Shown piece after piece: positions 16,605-25,343 of a stretch of DNA of 64,000 nt (the stretch's first letter is position 1; every line of letters starts with the position of its first letter). The translations under genes were made by a program, and so were the position numbers. The stretch lies in NCBI RefSeq assembly GCF_000622385.1, contig NZ_JASD01000008.1:1736001-1800000 (forward strand), written 5' to 3'. The notes below the pieces were generated by a model, which saw only the letters and a program-made list of their open reading frames with translations, was not told the origin of the DNA and ran no database searches. The DNA is from Sulfitobacter noctilucicola. GTDB lineage: Bacteria > Pseudomonadota > Alphaproteobacteria > Rhodobacterales > Rhodobacteraceae.

Positions 16605-18119
16605 TTAGTCCGCAACTTCCAGCGGTGTATCGTCCGTGACAGGCAGTGACGGATCACCATGGTTACCGGTTTCCAGCGCTTTGCGGACCCCGGCTTCATA
16701 CCGTGGATCAACCTTTTTCAGAATGGCCAGCCAACGCTCCTTCACGCTGTCGGATACAGGGGCCATCCCACCGGCCATATTCTTGTGCAGACGGTCGCGT
16801 TCTTCGTCATTAAACACCTCGGCATAAAGCGCGCGGGGTTGTACATAATCAATTTCCGCTTCTTCCTGCTTGAACCGGGCCACGACCGCTTCGGGGTCGA
16901 TGCGCAACGGCGGCTCTGCGACAGTTTCATCTGCTACCGGACCCTCATACTGGTTCGGCTCGTAATACGCATTCGGATTGCCAAAATCGTTGGTAAAGAA
17001 CCGCATGGAGCCGTCTTTGTGGTAATGGTTCACCTTGGCATTCTTGGGCGCGTTGGCAGGCAGTGCCTCGTAATGGGTCCCGATCCGGTAGCGGTGTGCA
17101 TCGGCATAGGCCATGACCCGCGCCTGCAGCATTTTGTCGGGTGAGAAGCCGATACCCGGAACAATGTTGTTCGGGTTGAACGCCGCGTTCTCAACCATCT
17201 GGAAATAGTTTTCCGGCACCTTGTTCATCGTCAGCTCGCCGACCTCGATCAGCGGAAATTCATCATGCGGCCAGACCTTGGTCAGATCGAACGGATTATA
17301 CTCTGTCTCAAGCGCCTGTTCTTCGGTCATGACCTGAATGTTCATCGTCCACTTGGGGAAGTTGCCGGCCTCGACCATGTTCCACAACTCTTCTTGATAG
17401 CTTTCGCGCGTCTTGCCGATAATCTCGGCCGCCTTGGCATCTGACAGCCAGTTATGGCCCTGCTGCGTCTTGAAGTGGAACTTGACCCAATGGCGTTCGC
17501 CGGCCGCATTCCACATCGAAAAGGTGTGGCTGCCGTAACCATTCATATGTGCAGGGGATTGTGGGATGCCGCGATCCGACATCAGGATCGTTACTTGATG
17601 CACGCTTTCTGGTTGCCCCGCCCAAAAATCGAACATCGCCTCGGGTGAACGCATGTTGGTCTTTGGATGACGCTTTTGCGTGCGGATAAAGTCGGGGAAC
17701 TTGAAACCGTCACGGATAAAGAACACGGGCGTGTTGTTGCCTACCATGTCCCAGTTGCCCTGCTCAGTATAGAACTTCAGCGAAAAGCCACGGACGTCAC
17801 GCTCCGCATCCGCAGCGCCACTTTCACCGGCAACCGTTGACCAACGCGAAAGCACCTCTGTTGTCTTGCCGATCTGAGAAAAAACATCCGCGCAGGTGTA
17901 TTTGGTGATGTCATGTGTGACTTTGAATTCGCCCTGAAGCCCCCAGCCTTTGGCGTGTACAACCCGCTCCGGAATACGCTCGCGGTTCTGGTGCGCCAGC
18001 TTTTCCATCAGGTAGTGATCTTGCATCATCACAGGGCCGCGCGGGCCTGCCGTTTCTGATGTCTCGTTTGTGGGGTAGGGTTTGCCTGATGTGGAGGTGA
18101 GGGTTGGCTTATCGGTCAT
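16605..18119 (-). CDS. Monofunctional haem catalase
   Basis: 504 residues from ATG 18119; the open frame upstream has no family similarity. Converts hydrogen peroxide to water and oxygen. The catalytic His is in [13 protein letters not shown], the distal Asn in [20 protein letters not shown], and the proximal haem tyrosine in [17 protein letters not shown]. Length fits small-subunit (clade 3-like) catalases. [20 protein letters not shown] is a standard N-terminus with no signal peptide, so it is cytoplasmic. The gene is divergent from dgkA across 151 bases. No obvious OxyR-type site was recognised there. Confidence 0.96.
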   Translation of the reverse strand: MTDKPTLTSTSGKPYPTNETSETAGPRGPVMMQDHYLMEKLAHQNRERIPERVVHAKGWGLQGEFKVTHDITKYTCADVFSQIGKTTEVLSRWSTVAGESGAADAERDVRGFSLKFYTEQGNWDMVGNNTPVFFIRDGFKFPDFIRTQKRHPKTNMRSPEAMFDFWAGQPESVHQVTILMSDRGIPQSPAHMNGYGSHTFSMWNAAGERHWVKFHFKTQQGHNWLSDAKAAEIIGKTRESYQEELWNMVEAGNFPKWTMNIQVMTEEQALETEYNPFDLTKVWPHDEFPLIEVGELTMNKVPENYFQMVENAAFNPNNIVPGIGFSPDKMLQARVMAYADAHRYRIGTHYEALPANAPKNAKVNHYHKDGSMRFFTNDFGNPNAYYEPNQYEGPVADETVAEPPLRIDPEAVVARFKQEEAEIDYVQPRALYAEVFNDEERDRLHKNMAGGMAPVSDSVKERWLAILKKVDPRYEAGVRKALETGNHGDPSLPVTDDTPLEVAD

Positions 18120-18270
18120 GAGAATATCCTTGAATTTGGCCGCGCTTGAGACAAGCGTCATTAGTCGACCAACAACCCAATCTCCGAAAAGGTTCCATGC
18201 GAAGGGGGCGTCCTCTATCGCTCTGCCGCAGTGGCGCGTAGAGTTCGCTGAAGCAGGCAGAGGATTACAT

Positions 18271-18645
18271 ATGGCGAACCAACCTTTGAAGGGCACCGCG
18301 AGGCTGGTTGCGGCATGGCATAATTCGCGCGCCGGTTTTCGGGACATCTGGACACACGAGGAAGCCTTCCGGATGGAATTTCTGGTCTGGCTGGTGTCCG
18401 TGCCGGTGGCTTTCTTGATCTCGGGCACAGTGTTTCAGGCCGCAATCCTGATCAGCGCGGGTATCTTCCTTCTGATCGTAGAAATCCTGAACTCGGCCCT
18501 TGAGGCCGTCGTCGACAGGATCGGCGTCGAGCGGCACGAGCTTTCGCGCATGGCCAAGGATCTGGGATCGCTTGCGGTTCTGTTTGCGACCGGACTGTTG
18601 GCAATCCTGTGGGTTGCCGCATTCTGGCAGTGGGTGATGGGGTAA
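18271..18645 (+). CDS. dgkA: Diacylglycerol kinase, DgkA type
   Basis: 124 residues from ATG 18271 (GCAGAGGAT before it). Small integral-membrane kinase that recycles diacylglycerol to phosphatidate. Seen: [20 protein letters not shown] surface helix with EEAFRMEF, three membrane segments (about 35-53, 57-75, 98-118), and the signature [16 protein letters not shown] with the catalytic Glu and the Asn/Glu metal ligands. Length matches the E. coli enzyme. It converges on the GH25 lipoprotein gene, eight bases away. Confidence 0.95.
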   Translation: MANQPLKGTARLVAAWHNSRAGFRDIWTHEEAFRMEFLVWLVSVPVAFLISGTVFQAAILISAGIFLLIVEILNSALEAVVDRIGVERHELSRMAKDLGSLAVLFATGLLAILWVAAFWQWVMG

Positions 18646-18653
18646 ACCCCGAC

Positions 18654-19439
18654 TTACCGCGTGTTTCGTGCGACCCAAGCCTGCCAGTCATCACGAGAGC
18701 CGTTGAACGCGTTCAAATCGACTTTGCCTCTGATGCCGGGTATGAGGCCGGTTGCCGAATACTGCCAGAACCGCCAACGCTGCCCGGGATACGCCTCGCG
18801 TGGCGTTTTCGCAGTGGTACGTAGCCAGAACTCATACCCTTTGAACTGCCCCAGTCGGTTCTCTTCGTAGAAACGCGGCGTGGTGTAGATGACCGGACGC
18901 TGTCCATAGTGCGCTTCTACGATGTCCAGCCAGACACGCATCTGGCGCTGCACTTCTGCGGCAGGGGGGCGCACCTTGGCGCAGGTCGGCGAAAACGGGT
19001 TCCATTCCATGTCCAGCACCGGCGGCAGAGTGCCTTTGCTGCGGGGTACATTTCTGATGAACCAGCGCGCCTGCACCTCGGGCGTCGTGCAGAAATAATA
19101 GAAATGATACGCACCGCGCAGAACCGCTGCCTGCCCCGATCGCCGCCAGTGGTCCTTGAAGGCGGGATCAAGTAGATCACCGCCTTCGGTCGCTTTGAGA
19201 AACGCAAAGTTCACACCATTTGCCCGCGCGGTATTCCAGTCGATACTTGTCTGGAAACGCGCTGCATCAATGCCATGCACTGCAAATCGCGAAGGCTTGG
19301 GATTGGCGAAATCCACCGGATCGGCATCCCGAAAATTCGCAGAGAAGAGAACCCCGGGAGGGGCGGGTGGTTTGCCTGCGCCGGAACCACAGGCAGCAAC
19401 GGCCAACACCAAGAGAAAAGCAGCAACGCGCGCGATCAT
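18654..19439 (-). CDS. GH25-family muramidase lipoprotein
   Basis: 261 residues. The N-terminus MIARVAAFLLVLAVAACGSG is a lipoprotein signal with lipobox AVAAC, so it is anchored in a membrane of the envelope. The rest is a glycoside hydrolase 25 domain: GIDAARFQTSIDWNTARANG, FLKATEGGDLLDPAF, AYHFYYF, and the catalytic pair in PVLDMEWN. GH25 enzymes cut the MurNAc-GlcNAc bond of peptidoglycan. It is the last gene of a four-gene minus-strand operon; its start overlaps the DUF938 stop by 4 bases. Confidence 0.92.
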   Translation of the reverse strand: MIARVAAFLLVLAVAACGSGAGKPPAPPGVLFSANFRDADPVDFANPKPSRFAVHGIDAARFQTSIDWNTARANGVNFAFLKATEGGDLLDPAFKDHWRRSGQAAVLRGAYHFYYFCTTPEVQARWFIRNVPRSKGTLPPVLDMEWNPFSPTCAKVRPPAAEVQRQMRVWLDIVEAHYGQRPVIYTTPRFYEENRLGQFKGYEFWLRTTAKTPREAYPGQRWRFWQYSATGLIPGIRGKVDLNAFNGSRDDWQAWVARNTR

Positions 19440-20092
19440 GTGTGGTCCTTTCGGGCGAGGAAAACCAAGTTATTGGCAGGCATCTCAAAGCAGTCAACCA
19501 AGGCGAAACCGGCCGCGTCGATGATCCGCCGGATATCGGCGGTATCCTTATAGCCGATGTCAGGATCAGACGCGCGCAGGGATGCGTCAAATTCTGCATC
19601 TCCCGTACTGGTCAGAAGACCGTCCCGCTTGAAGGGACCGTAAAGCATAAGCATGCCTTGAGGGTCGAGAGCCTTGCCGGCTTCGTGGATGAGATGGGTT
19701 GCTTGGGATGTCGAAATAAGATGCAACAGATTGACGAGCACAATCAGATCCTGATTGCCGAACCGGTCGGCCCAGCAGGGTACTGTCGCGTCAAGATGCT
19801 GCGCTGGTGCGACATTGCCAAGCGCCGCATCGTTTACATAGGCATTGATGCTTTTAAGTCGTGCGGGGTCAATGTCTGTGGGTTGCCAGTGCATATCCGG
19901 CAAGGCAGCGGCATATGCGCAGACGTGCTGACCTGTGCCGCTCGCGATCTCCAATGCGGTTCCTTTTGTCGGCGCGTGATCACGCAGGAAGGCGACAATG
20001 CTGTCCTGATTCCGCGCGGCAGAAGGCGCGTGCAGTTTTTCGCCATCCCCCGGCAGGACAACGCTCGCACGCGGAGGCCGCGTATCGTTCAT
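19436..20092 (-). CDS. DUF938 family SAM-dependent methyltransferase
   Basis: 218 residues from ATG 20092, which overlaps the upstream stop (ATGA). The SAM-binding motif I is ALEIASGTGQHVCAYAAALP, with WQPTDIDPARLKSINAYV carrying the acidic residue that binds the ribose and LIVLVNLLHLISTSQA following. The C-terminus FEMPANNLVFLARK is typical of DUF938. Related proteins occur widely in proteobacteria and animals, but the methyl acceptor is unknown. Part of the overlapping operon with the GH25 lipoprotein and FAD oxidoreductase. Confidence 0.9.
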   Translation of the reverse strand: MNDTRPPRASVVLPGDGEKLHAPSAARNQDSIVAFLRDHAPTKGTALEIASGTGQHVCAYAAALPDMHWQPTDIDPARLKSINAYVNDAALGNVAPAQHLDATVPCWADRFGNQDLIVLVNLLHLISTSQATHLIHEAGKALDPQGMLMLYGPFKRDGLLTSTGDAEFDASLRASDPDIGYKDTADIRRIIDAAGFALVDCFEMPANNLVFLARKDHT

Positions 20093-21168
20093 TTGCGCAG
20101 TCTGTCGGGGGTGAGTTGTGCGACAAACTCTGCTCCGATCTCGGGCGTATTGTTCATTACCAGATCGCAGACAAGCTGGCTTGCTGCCGGAGCCGTCTGC
20201 ATCCCGTATCCACCTTGACCAGCCGACCACACGAAAGACGGCTCTGCCGGATCAGGGCCAAGAACCAGCGCACGGTCCGGCGCAAAAGAACGCAAACCCG
20301 CCCACGATGTACTCACACGCGTCACAGGCTCGGTGACCATCTCCTCATACCGCGCAATCCCCGTTGCCAGCACCATGTCATCTGCCCATGCGTCATGCGG
20401 CTCAACCACGTCCTCATCAGCAGGAGAGACAAGCAGCGCACCCGCATCTGGTTTGGCGTACCATGTCTCGCCCACCCCAAAGAACATGGGCCACGTGTTT
20501 ACATCATGTCCAGCCGGTGCCGGAATGCGTGCCATGGAGCGCCTGTGAGGGGTAATACCCAGTGGATCAAGGCCAGCCATGACAGCAATCCCATCTGCCC
20601 ATGCACCCGCAGCGTTTACCACAGTGGCGGCCTCATATTGTGTGCCACTCGCGGTAATTTGCCATCTATCGCCCGACTTCGTGATCGCAGTGACCCCGGA
20701 TCTGGTCACGACCTCGCCCCCGTTGGCGCGCAGGGTGCGAACGAAATCCTGCATCAAACGGTCGGTGTCGATATCAAAGGCCTCATGGTGATAGCCTGCA
20801 TATGCAAGTGTTTCAGGGTTGAGGATCGGCACCATCTCCCGCGCGCGATCAAGCGGTATCGGATCAGCTCCCAATGTCGCGGCGTCTGTGTCGAAGGCGT
20901 CCTTTTCGTGGTTCTGGCCCACAATGAGAAACCCGCGTTGGCTCAGATACCCGCCGTTCGCCTCAAAATGATACGCCTTGCTGGCGGTATTCAGGGCGAC
21001 GGTACTCGGCAGGCCGTAATTCTCTTCGTAAAGCGCGGCTGACCGGCCCGAAGCGTGGTATCCGGTGTGTGTTTCCTGCTCCAGCACAGTGACTTTTGCA
21101 TGCGCTGAAAGCCGGGCTGCTGCGGAAAGTCCGGCAATGCCGCCACCGATGACGATGATATCGCTCAT
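20089..21168 (-). CDS. FAD-dependent amine/amino-acid oxidoreductase (DauA/DAO-like)
   Basis: 359 residues. Begins IIVIGGGIAGLSAAARLSAH, the Rossmann motif for FAD, followed by EQETHTGYHASGRSAALYEENYG, which resembles the D-arginine dehydrogenase branch of DAO flavoproteins. AFDIDTDRLMQDFVRTLRAN and the C-terminal VWSAGQGGYGMQTAPAASQL complete the fold. It would oxidise a D-amino acid or secondary amine to the imine. Substrate unproven. Both ends overlap neighbours by four bases (aldo/keto reductase upstream, DUF938 downstream). Confidence 0.9.
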   Translation of the reverse strand: MSDIIVIGGGIAGLSAAARLSAHAKVTVLEQETHTGYHASGRSAALYEENYGLPSTVALNTASKAYHFEANGGYLSQRGFLIVGQNHEKDAFDTDAATLGADPIPLDRAREMVPILNPETLAYAGYHHEAFDIDTDRLMQDFVRTLRANGGEVVTRSGVTAITKSGDRWQITASGTQYEAATVVNAAGAWADGIAVMAGLDPLGITPHRRSMARIPAPAGHDVNTWPMFFGVGETWYAKPDAGALLVSPADEDVVEPHDAWADDMVLATGIARYEEMVTEPVTRVSTSWAGLRSFAPDRALVLGPDPAEPSFVWSAGQGGYGMQTAPAASQLVCDLVMNNTPEIGAEFVAQLTPDRLRK

Positions 21169-22109
21169 GTTTGTTCTTCCAGACGGTCTGTTGCCGGTGG
21201 AGGGGTGGGCGACAGCGCGGCGATGTGATCGTAAAGCTCAGGTGACATCTCGAAATCGAGTGCGGCCAGTGACGGCTTCAACTGCTCCTCGCTTCGGGCC
21301 GATATGATGGGGCCGGGCGCTGTCGGATGCGCCATGGCCCATGCCACCGCGAGTGTCGCGGGATGCACGCCTTCTTGTGCCGCAATATCGCTCAACCCTC
21401 GGGCCGCGCTGTGCATTGCGTCGACCCCGTAGCGGGCGGCATAGCGTTCATCCTCGGTCAGACGCCCTTGTGCACCTTCGGCATATTTGCCGGTCAACAG
21501 GCCACCACCCAGTGGCGAGTAGGGGGCCACGAGAATACCCAGATCGTCGGCCATCGGCAGTATCTCGACCTCGGCCTGACGCTTCACCAGATTGTACATC
21601 GGCTGGATCACCGCGATATCGAGATCAAAGGTGGCGGCAACACCTGCCGCTTTCACGACCTGCCAGGCCGCAAAGTTCGACAAACCTATGTGCCTGATAT
21701 GTCCCTTGGCTTTCAGCTCCGCGAAGGTCTCGAAGCTCTCGGTGAATGGCGTTTCTGGATCGAAGCGGTGCAGGTACAGCACGTCGAGCGTGTCTATCTG
21801 CATCCGTTGGCGCGAAGTTTCGGCTGAGGTCAGAATGGTGTCGCGTGACGCGCCGCCCGAATAGGCCGCTTTTGTCGCGATGATCAGATCATCGCGGCGG
21901 TCCTGCACGAACTCTCCCAGAAGGGTCTCCGACGCGCCGTCTGTATAGACATGTGCGGTATCGAAATGGGTGATGCCCGCCTGCACGCAAGCATTGAACA
22001 TCGCTTTGGATTGCGCGGCATCCGCTCGGCCGCCAAACTGCATGGTGCCAAAGGCAAGACGACTGGCAGCGGTGCCGTTGGGGCTGGTAAGAGTTTGTTT
22101 CATGGTCAT
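21165..22109 (-). CDS. Aldo/keto reductase
   Basis: 314 residues from ATG 22109; ATG 22103 is equally possible and neither has a clear ribosome site. NADPH-dependent carbonyl reductase: FDTAHVYTDGASETLLGEFV contains the catalytic Asp and Tyr, IATKAAYSG the catalytic Lys, and LYLHRFDPETPF the His. HIRHIGLSNFAAWQV and YSPLGGGLLTGKY are standard AKR segments. Substrate unknown. First gene of the operon AKR / FAD oxidoreductase / DUF938 / GH25; the ATGA overlap with the next gene implies coupled translation. Confidence 0.93.
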   Translation of the reverse strand: MTMKQTLTSPNGTAASRLAFGTMQFGGRADAAQSKAMFNACVQAGITHFDTAHVYTDGASETLLGEFVQDRRDDLIIATKAAYSGGASRDTILTSAETSRQRMQIDTLDVLYLHRFDPETPFTESFETFAELKAKGHIRHIGLSNFAAWQVVKAAGVAATFDLDIAVIQPMYNLVKRQAEVEILPMADDLGILVAPYSPLGGGLLTGKYAEGAQGRLTEDERYAARYGVDAMHSAARGLSDIAAQEGVHPATLAVAWAMAHPTAPGPIISARSEEQLKPSLAALDFEMSPELYDHIAALSPTPPPATDRLEEQT

Positions 22110-22270
22110 AGGATGATTGGTGACATGACAGGAGGGTAGGCGCAATCGGCCTGCCGGATGTTTGGCGTAGAAATGCGCATCGCCCTCAAACCAAACTGCA
22201 TGGCGAAATTGTTACGTGGGCGATGCTACGTGGAGCAGAAGCGGCCAAGATATAGCAGCTGGTTTCCATG

Positions 22271-22879
22271 TCAGGAATTGCCCTTGTCCATCGCACGTTT
22301 GTAGGCAGGCCGCTGTTGTATCTGCTGCACAAAAGACGCCAACGCAGGGAAGTCTTCCCCACCGCCAAGCCGCAGGGCCACCTCGGCCGGGAAGCTGAGC
22401 ATAATGTCAGCGGCGTTGAGCGTATCCATCACGAAATGCCCCGACGGCCGGATCACTTTGTTGAGATAGCTGAAATGACTATCCAGTTCGGACTGGATCC
22501 TTGGATGCAAAGGTGCACCCGCATCGCCAAGCCGTCCGACATATAAGTTCAACAGAATAGGCGTCATCGCCGAACCTTCGGCGAAATGCATCATCTCAAG
22601 GTGGCTCAAATAGGCATCGGTATCGCGGGCCGGGATCATCTCAGGCGCGAACCTTTCGCACAGCACCTCTACAATCGCGCCGCTTTCTGTGACCAGCCGT
22701 CCATCCAGTTCGATCATGGGGGATTTGCCCAACGGATGAACGGTGAGCAACTCCGGCGGTGCCAGATTGGTTTTTTCATCCCGTGCATAGTGGATGACCT
22801 CATATTCCGCCCCGATTTCTTCGAGCAGCCAGAAAATGCGATGGGATCGGGAGCGGTTCAGGTGATGAAGTCGGATCAT
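22271..22879 (-). CDS. Glutathione S-transferase
   Basis: 202 residues from ATG 22879, which gives the family-typical MIRLHHLNRSRSHRIFWLLE; the serine-rich SRSHR stretch would hold the thiol-activating Ser. HPLGKSPMIELDGRLVTESG has the cis-Pro and the ES pair that bind glutathione. The C-terminal helical domain carries FVMDTLNAADIMLSFPAEVA, with the capping Asp. Probable detoxification or reduction enzyme in the cytoplasm. It is divergent from ectC with 68 bases between starts. Confidence 0.92.
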   Translation of the reverse strand: MIRLHHLNRSRSHRIFWLLEEIGAEYEVIHYARDEKTNLAPPELLTVHPLGKSPMIELDGRLVTESGAIVEVLCERFAPEMIPARDTDAYLSHLEMMHFAEGSAMTPILLNLYVGRLGDAGAPLHPRIQSELDSHFSYLNKVIRPSGHFVMDTLNAADIMLSFPAEVALRLGGGEDFPALASFVQQIQQRPAYKRAMDKGNS

Positions 22880-22947
22880 ATGCAAGGGCTTTCCAATTGG
22901 GTCGAGGCGCAGTCTATTGGACAAGGACATAAAGGAAAGGGCAAGCG

Positions 22948-23349
22948 ATGATCATTCGAAAGAAGGCTCTGCTGAAAGGCACCGAACGTGACGCTGCGGG
23001 GCCGGGCTGGACATCATTACGGTTGTTGGTTCGTTCCGACGGTATGGGGTTCTCCATGACCGAGACAGAGGTGCTTCCCGGTGCGGTGCTGAAGCTGGAA
23101 TACAAAAATCACGTGGAGGCATGCTATTGCATCGCGGGCACCGGCACAGTGATCGAACTTAGCAGCGGCACCCGACACGAGATCACCCCCGGTGTGCTGT
23201 ATGCCCCCGACAACCATGACCGCCACGAGGTGCATGTGCCAGCGGACGGTGAAGCACTTAAACTGATTTGCGTGTTCTCCCCCGCGTTGGAAGGCACCGA
23301 AGTCCACGGACCTGATGGCAGTTACGCGGCACCCGTCGATACCGCATGA
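22948..23349 (+). CDS. ectC: Ectoine synthase, orphan (no ectA/ectB nearby)
   Basis: 133 residues, the usual EctC length. EctC is a cupin that closes N-gamma-acetyl-diaminobutyrate to ectoine. Seen: MIIRKKALLKGTER, RLLVRSDGMGFSMTETEV, YKNHVEACYCIAGTG, LYAPDNHDRHEVHV and ICVFSPALEGTEVH. Glu57, Tyr85 and His93, the iron ligands known from characterised ectoine synthases, are present at the same positions. No acetyltransferase (ectA), aminotransferase (ectB), hydroxylase (ectD) or ectoine transporter lies within the window; the nearest genes are a GST and an MgtC protein. A good AAAGGAAAGG ribosome site precedes the start. It may use acetyl-diaminobutyrate from elsewhere or work in another direction or reaction. 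Confidence 0.88.
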   Translation: MIIRKKALLKGTERDAAGPGWTSLRLLVRSDGMGFSMTETEVLPGAVLKLEYKNHVEACYCIAGTGTVIELSSGTRHEITPGVLYAPDNHDRHEVHVPADGEALKLICVFSPALEGTEVHGPDGSYAAPVDTA

Positions 23350-23418
23350 GGCTGCGGTCATTGAAACCCCCAGTAATACAGGGCGAACGATCCTCATCGG
23401 TTCAAGGACAACAATGAT

Positions 23419-24147
23419 ATGGTAGGCATTTACACCGCAATCGATCTGTCATTGCTCTATGCTGCGCTGAACATGGCCTGCGCATTGGCGCTGGGGGCAG
23501 TCATTGGGTCGGAACGGCAGTTCCGTGGCAGGATGGCAGGGCTACGCACGAACGCGCTGGTGTCCTTGGGGGCGGCGGGGTTTGTTACCTTTGCAGCACT
23601 CTTTCCTGACGACATCAACCCGACGCGTGTGGCCGCTCAGGTGGTGTCGGGCATCGGTTTTCTGGGCGCGGGGATCATCTTTCGGGATGGCTTTAATGTC
23701 CAGGGGATCAACACCGCCGCAACCTTGTGGTGCTCCGCCGCTGTGGGGTTGATGTCAGGGGCAGGGTACGTCCTCTATGCAAGCGCACTTGCGGGGCTCA
23801 TTGTCTTTACCAATCTCGGCCTGCGTCCCGTGGTCCGGAGGCTCAAAGCAGCTTCTGCAAAGTTTGCGGGGTCGGATCAGTTCTTTAATCTCGTCCTCGA
23901 ATTCCATGAGGATGACGAGGCCACAACACGCGCAGCACTCGTGACAGCGTTAACCGAAGAAGCCCTGACCATCTGCAAAATCGAAAGCCGGACGGACAAG
24001 AAAACGACCAAGCTTACCGCTCAGGTGACAGGCTCCGAAAATGTCACGGTAAAGATCGAAAGTGTCATGGCAAAGCTCACACTCGGGGCCGGGCTGTTGC
24101 GCGCCCACTGGACCATCGCCGAGGAAGACGAGACAAGCTTCGAATAA
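23419..24147 (+). CDS. MgtC/SapB family membrane protein
   Basis: 242 residues. The N-terminal membrane domain has four or five segments with MACALALGAVIGSERQFRGR, the conserved acidic/basic loop of MgtC, and RTNALVSLGAAGFVTFAAL, GIGFLGAGIIFRDG and GINTAATLWCSAAVGLMSG. The C-terminal 90 residues form a soluble ACT-like domain (LTEEALTICKIESRTDKKTT). MgtC proteins affect growth at low magnesium and, in pathogens, the ATP synthase; the role in this organism is unknown. A terminator lies 20 bases past the stop. Confidence 0.92.
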   Translation: MVGIYTAIDLSLLYAALNMACALALGAVIGSERQFRGRMAGLRTNALVSLGAAGFVTFAALFPDDINPTRVAAQVVSGIGFLGAGIIFRDGFNVQGINTAATLWCSAAVGLMSGAGYVLYASALAGLIVFTNLGLRPVVRRLKAASAKFAGSDQFFNLVLEFHEDDEATTRAALVTALTEEALTICKIESRTDKKTTKLTAQVTGSENVTVKIESVMAKLTLGAGLLRAHWTIAEEDETSFE

Positions 24148-24167
24148 GACAGGCTGCGCAAATAAAA

Positions 24168-24191
24168 AAGGCCCCGCAGATGCAGGGCCTT
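24168..24191. terminator. Bidirectional terminator
   Basis: AAGGCCC / GGGCCTT stem (24168-24174 with 24185-24191), preceded by AATAAAA on the plus strand. It sits between the convergent MgtC gene and the last gene of the purine operon. Confidence 0.8.
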
Positions 24192-24214
24192 AATAGTGTT
24201 ACGAACGTCTCCGC

Positions 24215-25294
24215 TTATTGCGGGATATCACCTTCGATACCTTCAACGTAAAAATTCATGCCAGCCAGTGTACCATCATCTGCTGTCTCACCTTCGCCAA
24301 GGAAAGGTGTGCCGTCCTGCTTGTTCAGCGGGCCGGTGAAGGCGTGGTATGAACCGTCGGCAAGTGACGCTTTCAAGGCCAGTGCTTCTTCTTTCACATC
24401 AGCAGGAACTGCATCGGAAATCTCGCCGATACCGACCATTCCGGCACCGATGCCGTCCCATGTGTCGGTGCTTTCCCATGTGCCGTCCATGACCGCCTTG
24501 GTGCGTGCGATGTAGTAAGGTGCCCAGTCGTCAATGATCGACGACACACGTGGCATCGGGCCGTACTGCGCCATGTCTGACGCCTGACCGAATGTGATCA
24601 CGTTGCCGGCTTCTTGAGCGGCTGCCTGTGGCGCTGTGGAATCGGTGTGCTGCAAAACAACATCTGCACCCTGCTCGATCAGCACCTTCGCTGCGTCTGC
24701 TTCTTTCGCGGGGTCAAACCATGTGTAGGCCCAAACGATTTTGAACTGGACGTCAGGATTGACCTTCTTGGCGTGAATGTAGGCAGAGTTGATGCCACGG
24801 ATCACTTCGGGGATCGGGTAGGAGCCGATATAGCCAATGATGTTCGACTTCGTCATCTTACCCGCGATGTGGCCCTGAATGGCACGGCCTTCATAGAAAC
24901 GGGCGGAATAGGTCGACACGTTATCGGCGCGCTTGTAGCCGGTCGCGTGCTCGAACTTCACATTCGGGAACTTCTTGGCAACGTTGATCGTCGGATCCAT
25001 GTAACCGAATGACGTGGTAAAGATCAGGTCAGCACCATCCAGCGCCATCTGTGTCATCACACGCTCTGAATCGGGGCCTTCTGCCACGGATTCAACGAAC
25101 ACGGTTTCAACCGCATCGCCGAATTCTTCCTCTACCGCCAGACGGCCTTTGTCATGTTCGTATGTCCATCCGCCGTCACCGATCGGGCCGACATAGACAA
25201 AGCCGACTTTGGTTTTCTCGTGGCCATCCGCATACGCAGATGTAGCCAGACCAAGTGCAATCGCGGCACTTGTCAGGAGTTTGGTGAGTTTCAT
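24215..25294 (-). CDS. BMP-family substrate-binding protein of ABC transporter
   Basis: 359 residues from ATG 25294, with a cleavable signal peptide (MKLTKLLTSAAIALGLATSA, cut near YADG). No lipobox Cys, so a free periplasmic protein. The body matches the BMP/PnrA family: KVGFVYVGPIGDGGWTYEHD, LIFTTSFGYMDPTINVAKKF and IGYIGSYPIPEVIRGINSAY. Family members bind purine nucleosides, and relatives next to xanthine dehydrogenase bind purine bases (inference). Last gene of an eight-gene minus-strand operon, 49 bases after a permease gene. Confidence 0.93.
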   Translation of the reverse strand: MKLTKLLTSAAIALGLATSAYADGHEKTKVGFVYVGPIGDGGWTYEHDKGRLAVEEEFGDAVETVFVESVAEGPDSERVMTQMALDGADLIFTTSFGYMDPTINVAKKFPNVKFEHATGYKRADNVSTYSARFYEGRAIQGHIAGKMTKSNIIGYIGSYPIPEVIRGINSAYIHAKKVNPDVQFKIVWAYTWFDPAKEADAAKVLIEQGADVVLQHTDSTAPQAAAQEAGNVITFGQASDMAQYGPMPRVSSIIDDWAPYYIARTKAVMDGTWESTDTWDGIGAGMVGIGEISDAVPADVKEEALALKASLADGSYHAFTGPLNKQDGTPFLGEGETADDGTLAGMNFYVEGIEGDIPQ

Positions 25295-25343
25295 TTCGTT
25301 CCCCAGTATTAACGCCCATTCATGCGGGCTTGGCAGTTTGGCC

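Noticed and set aside
19861..21042. 393-codon plus-strand frame across the DUF938 and FAD oxidoreductase genes
   Set aside because: Spans two well-supported minus-strand genes, with Arg/Cys-rich composition typical of a shadow frame.
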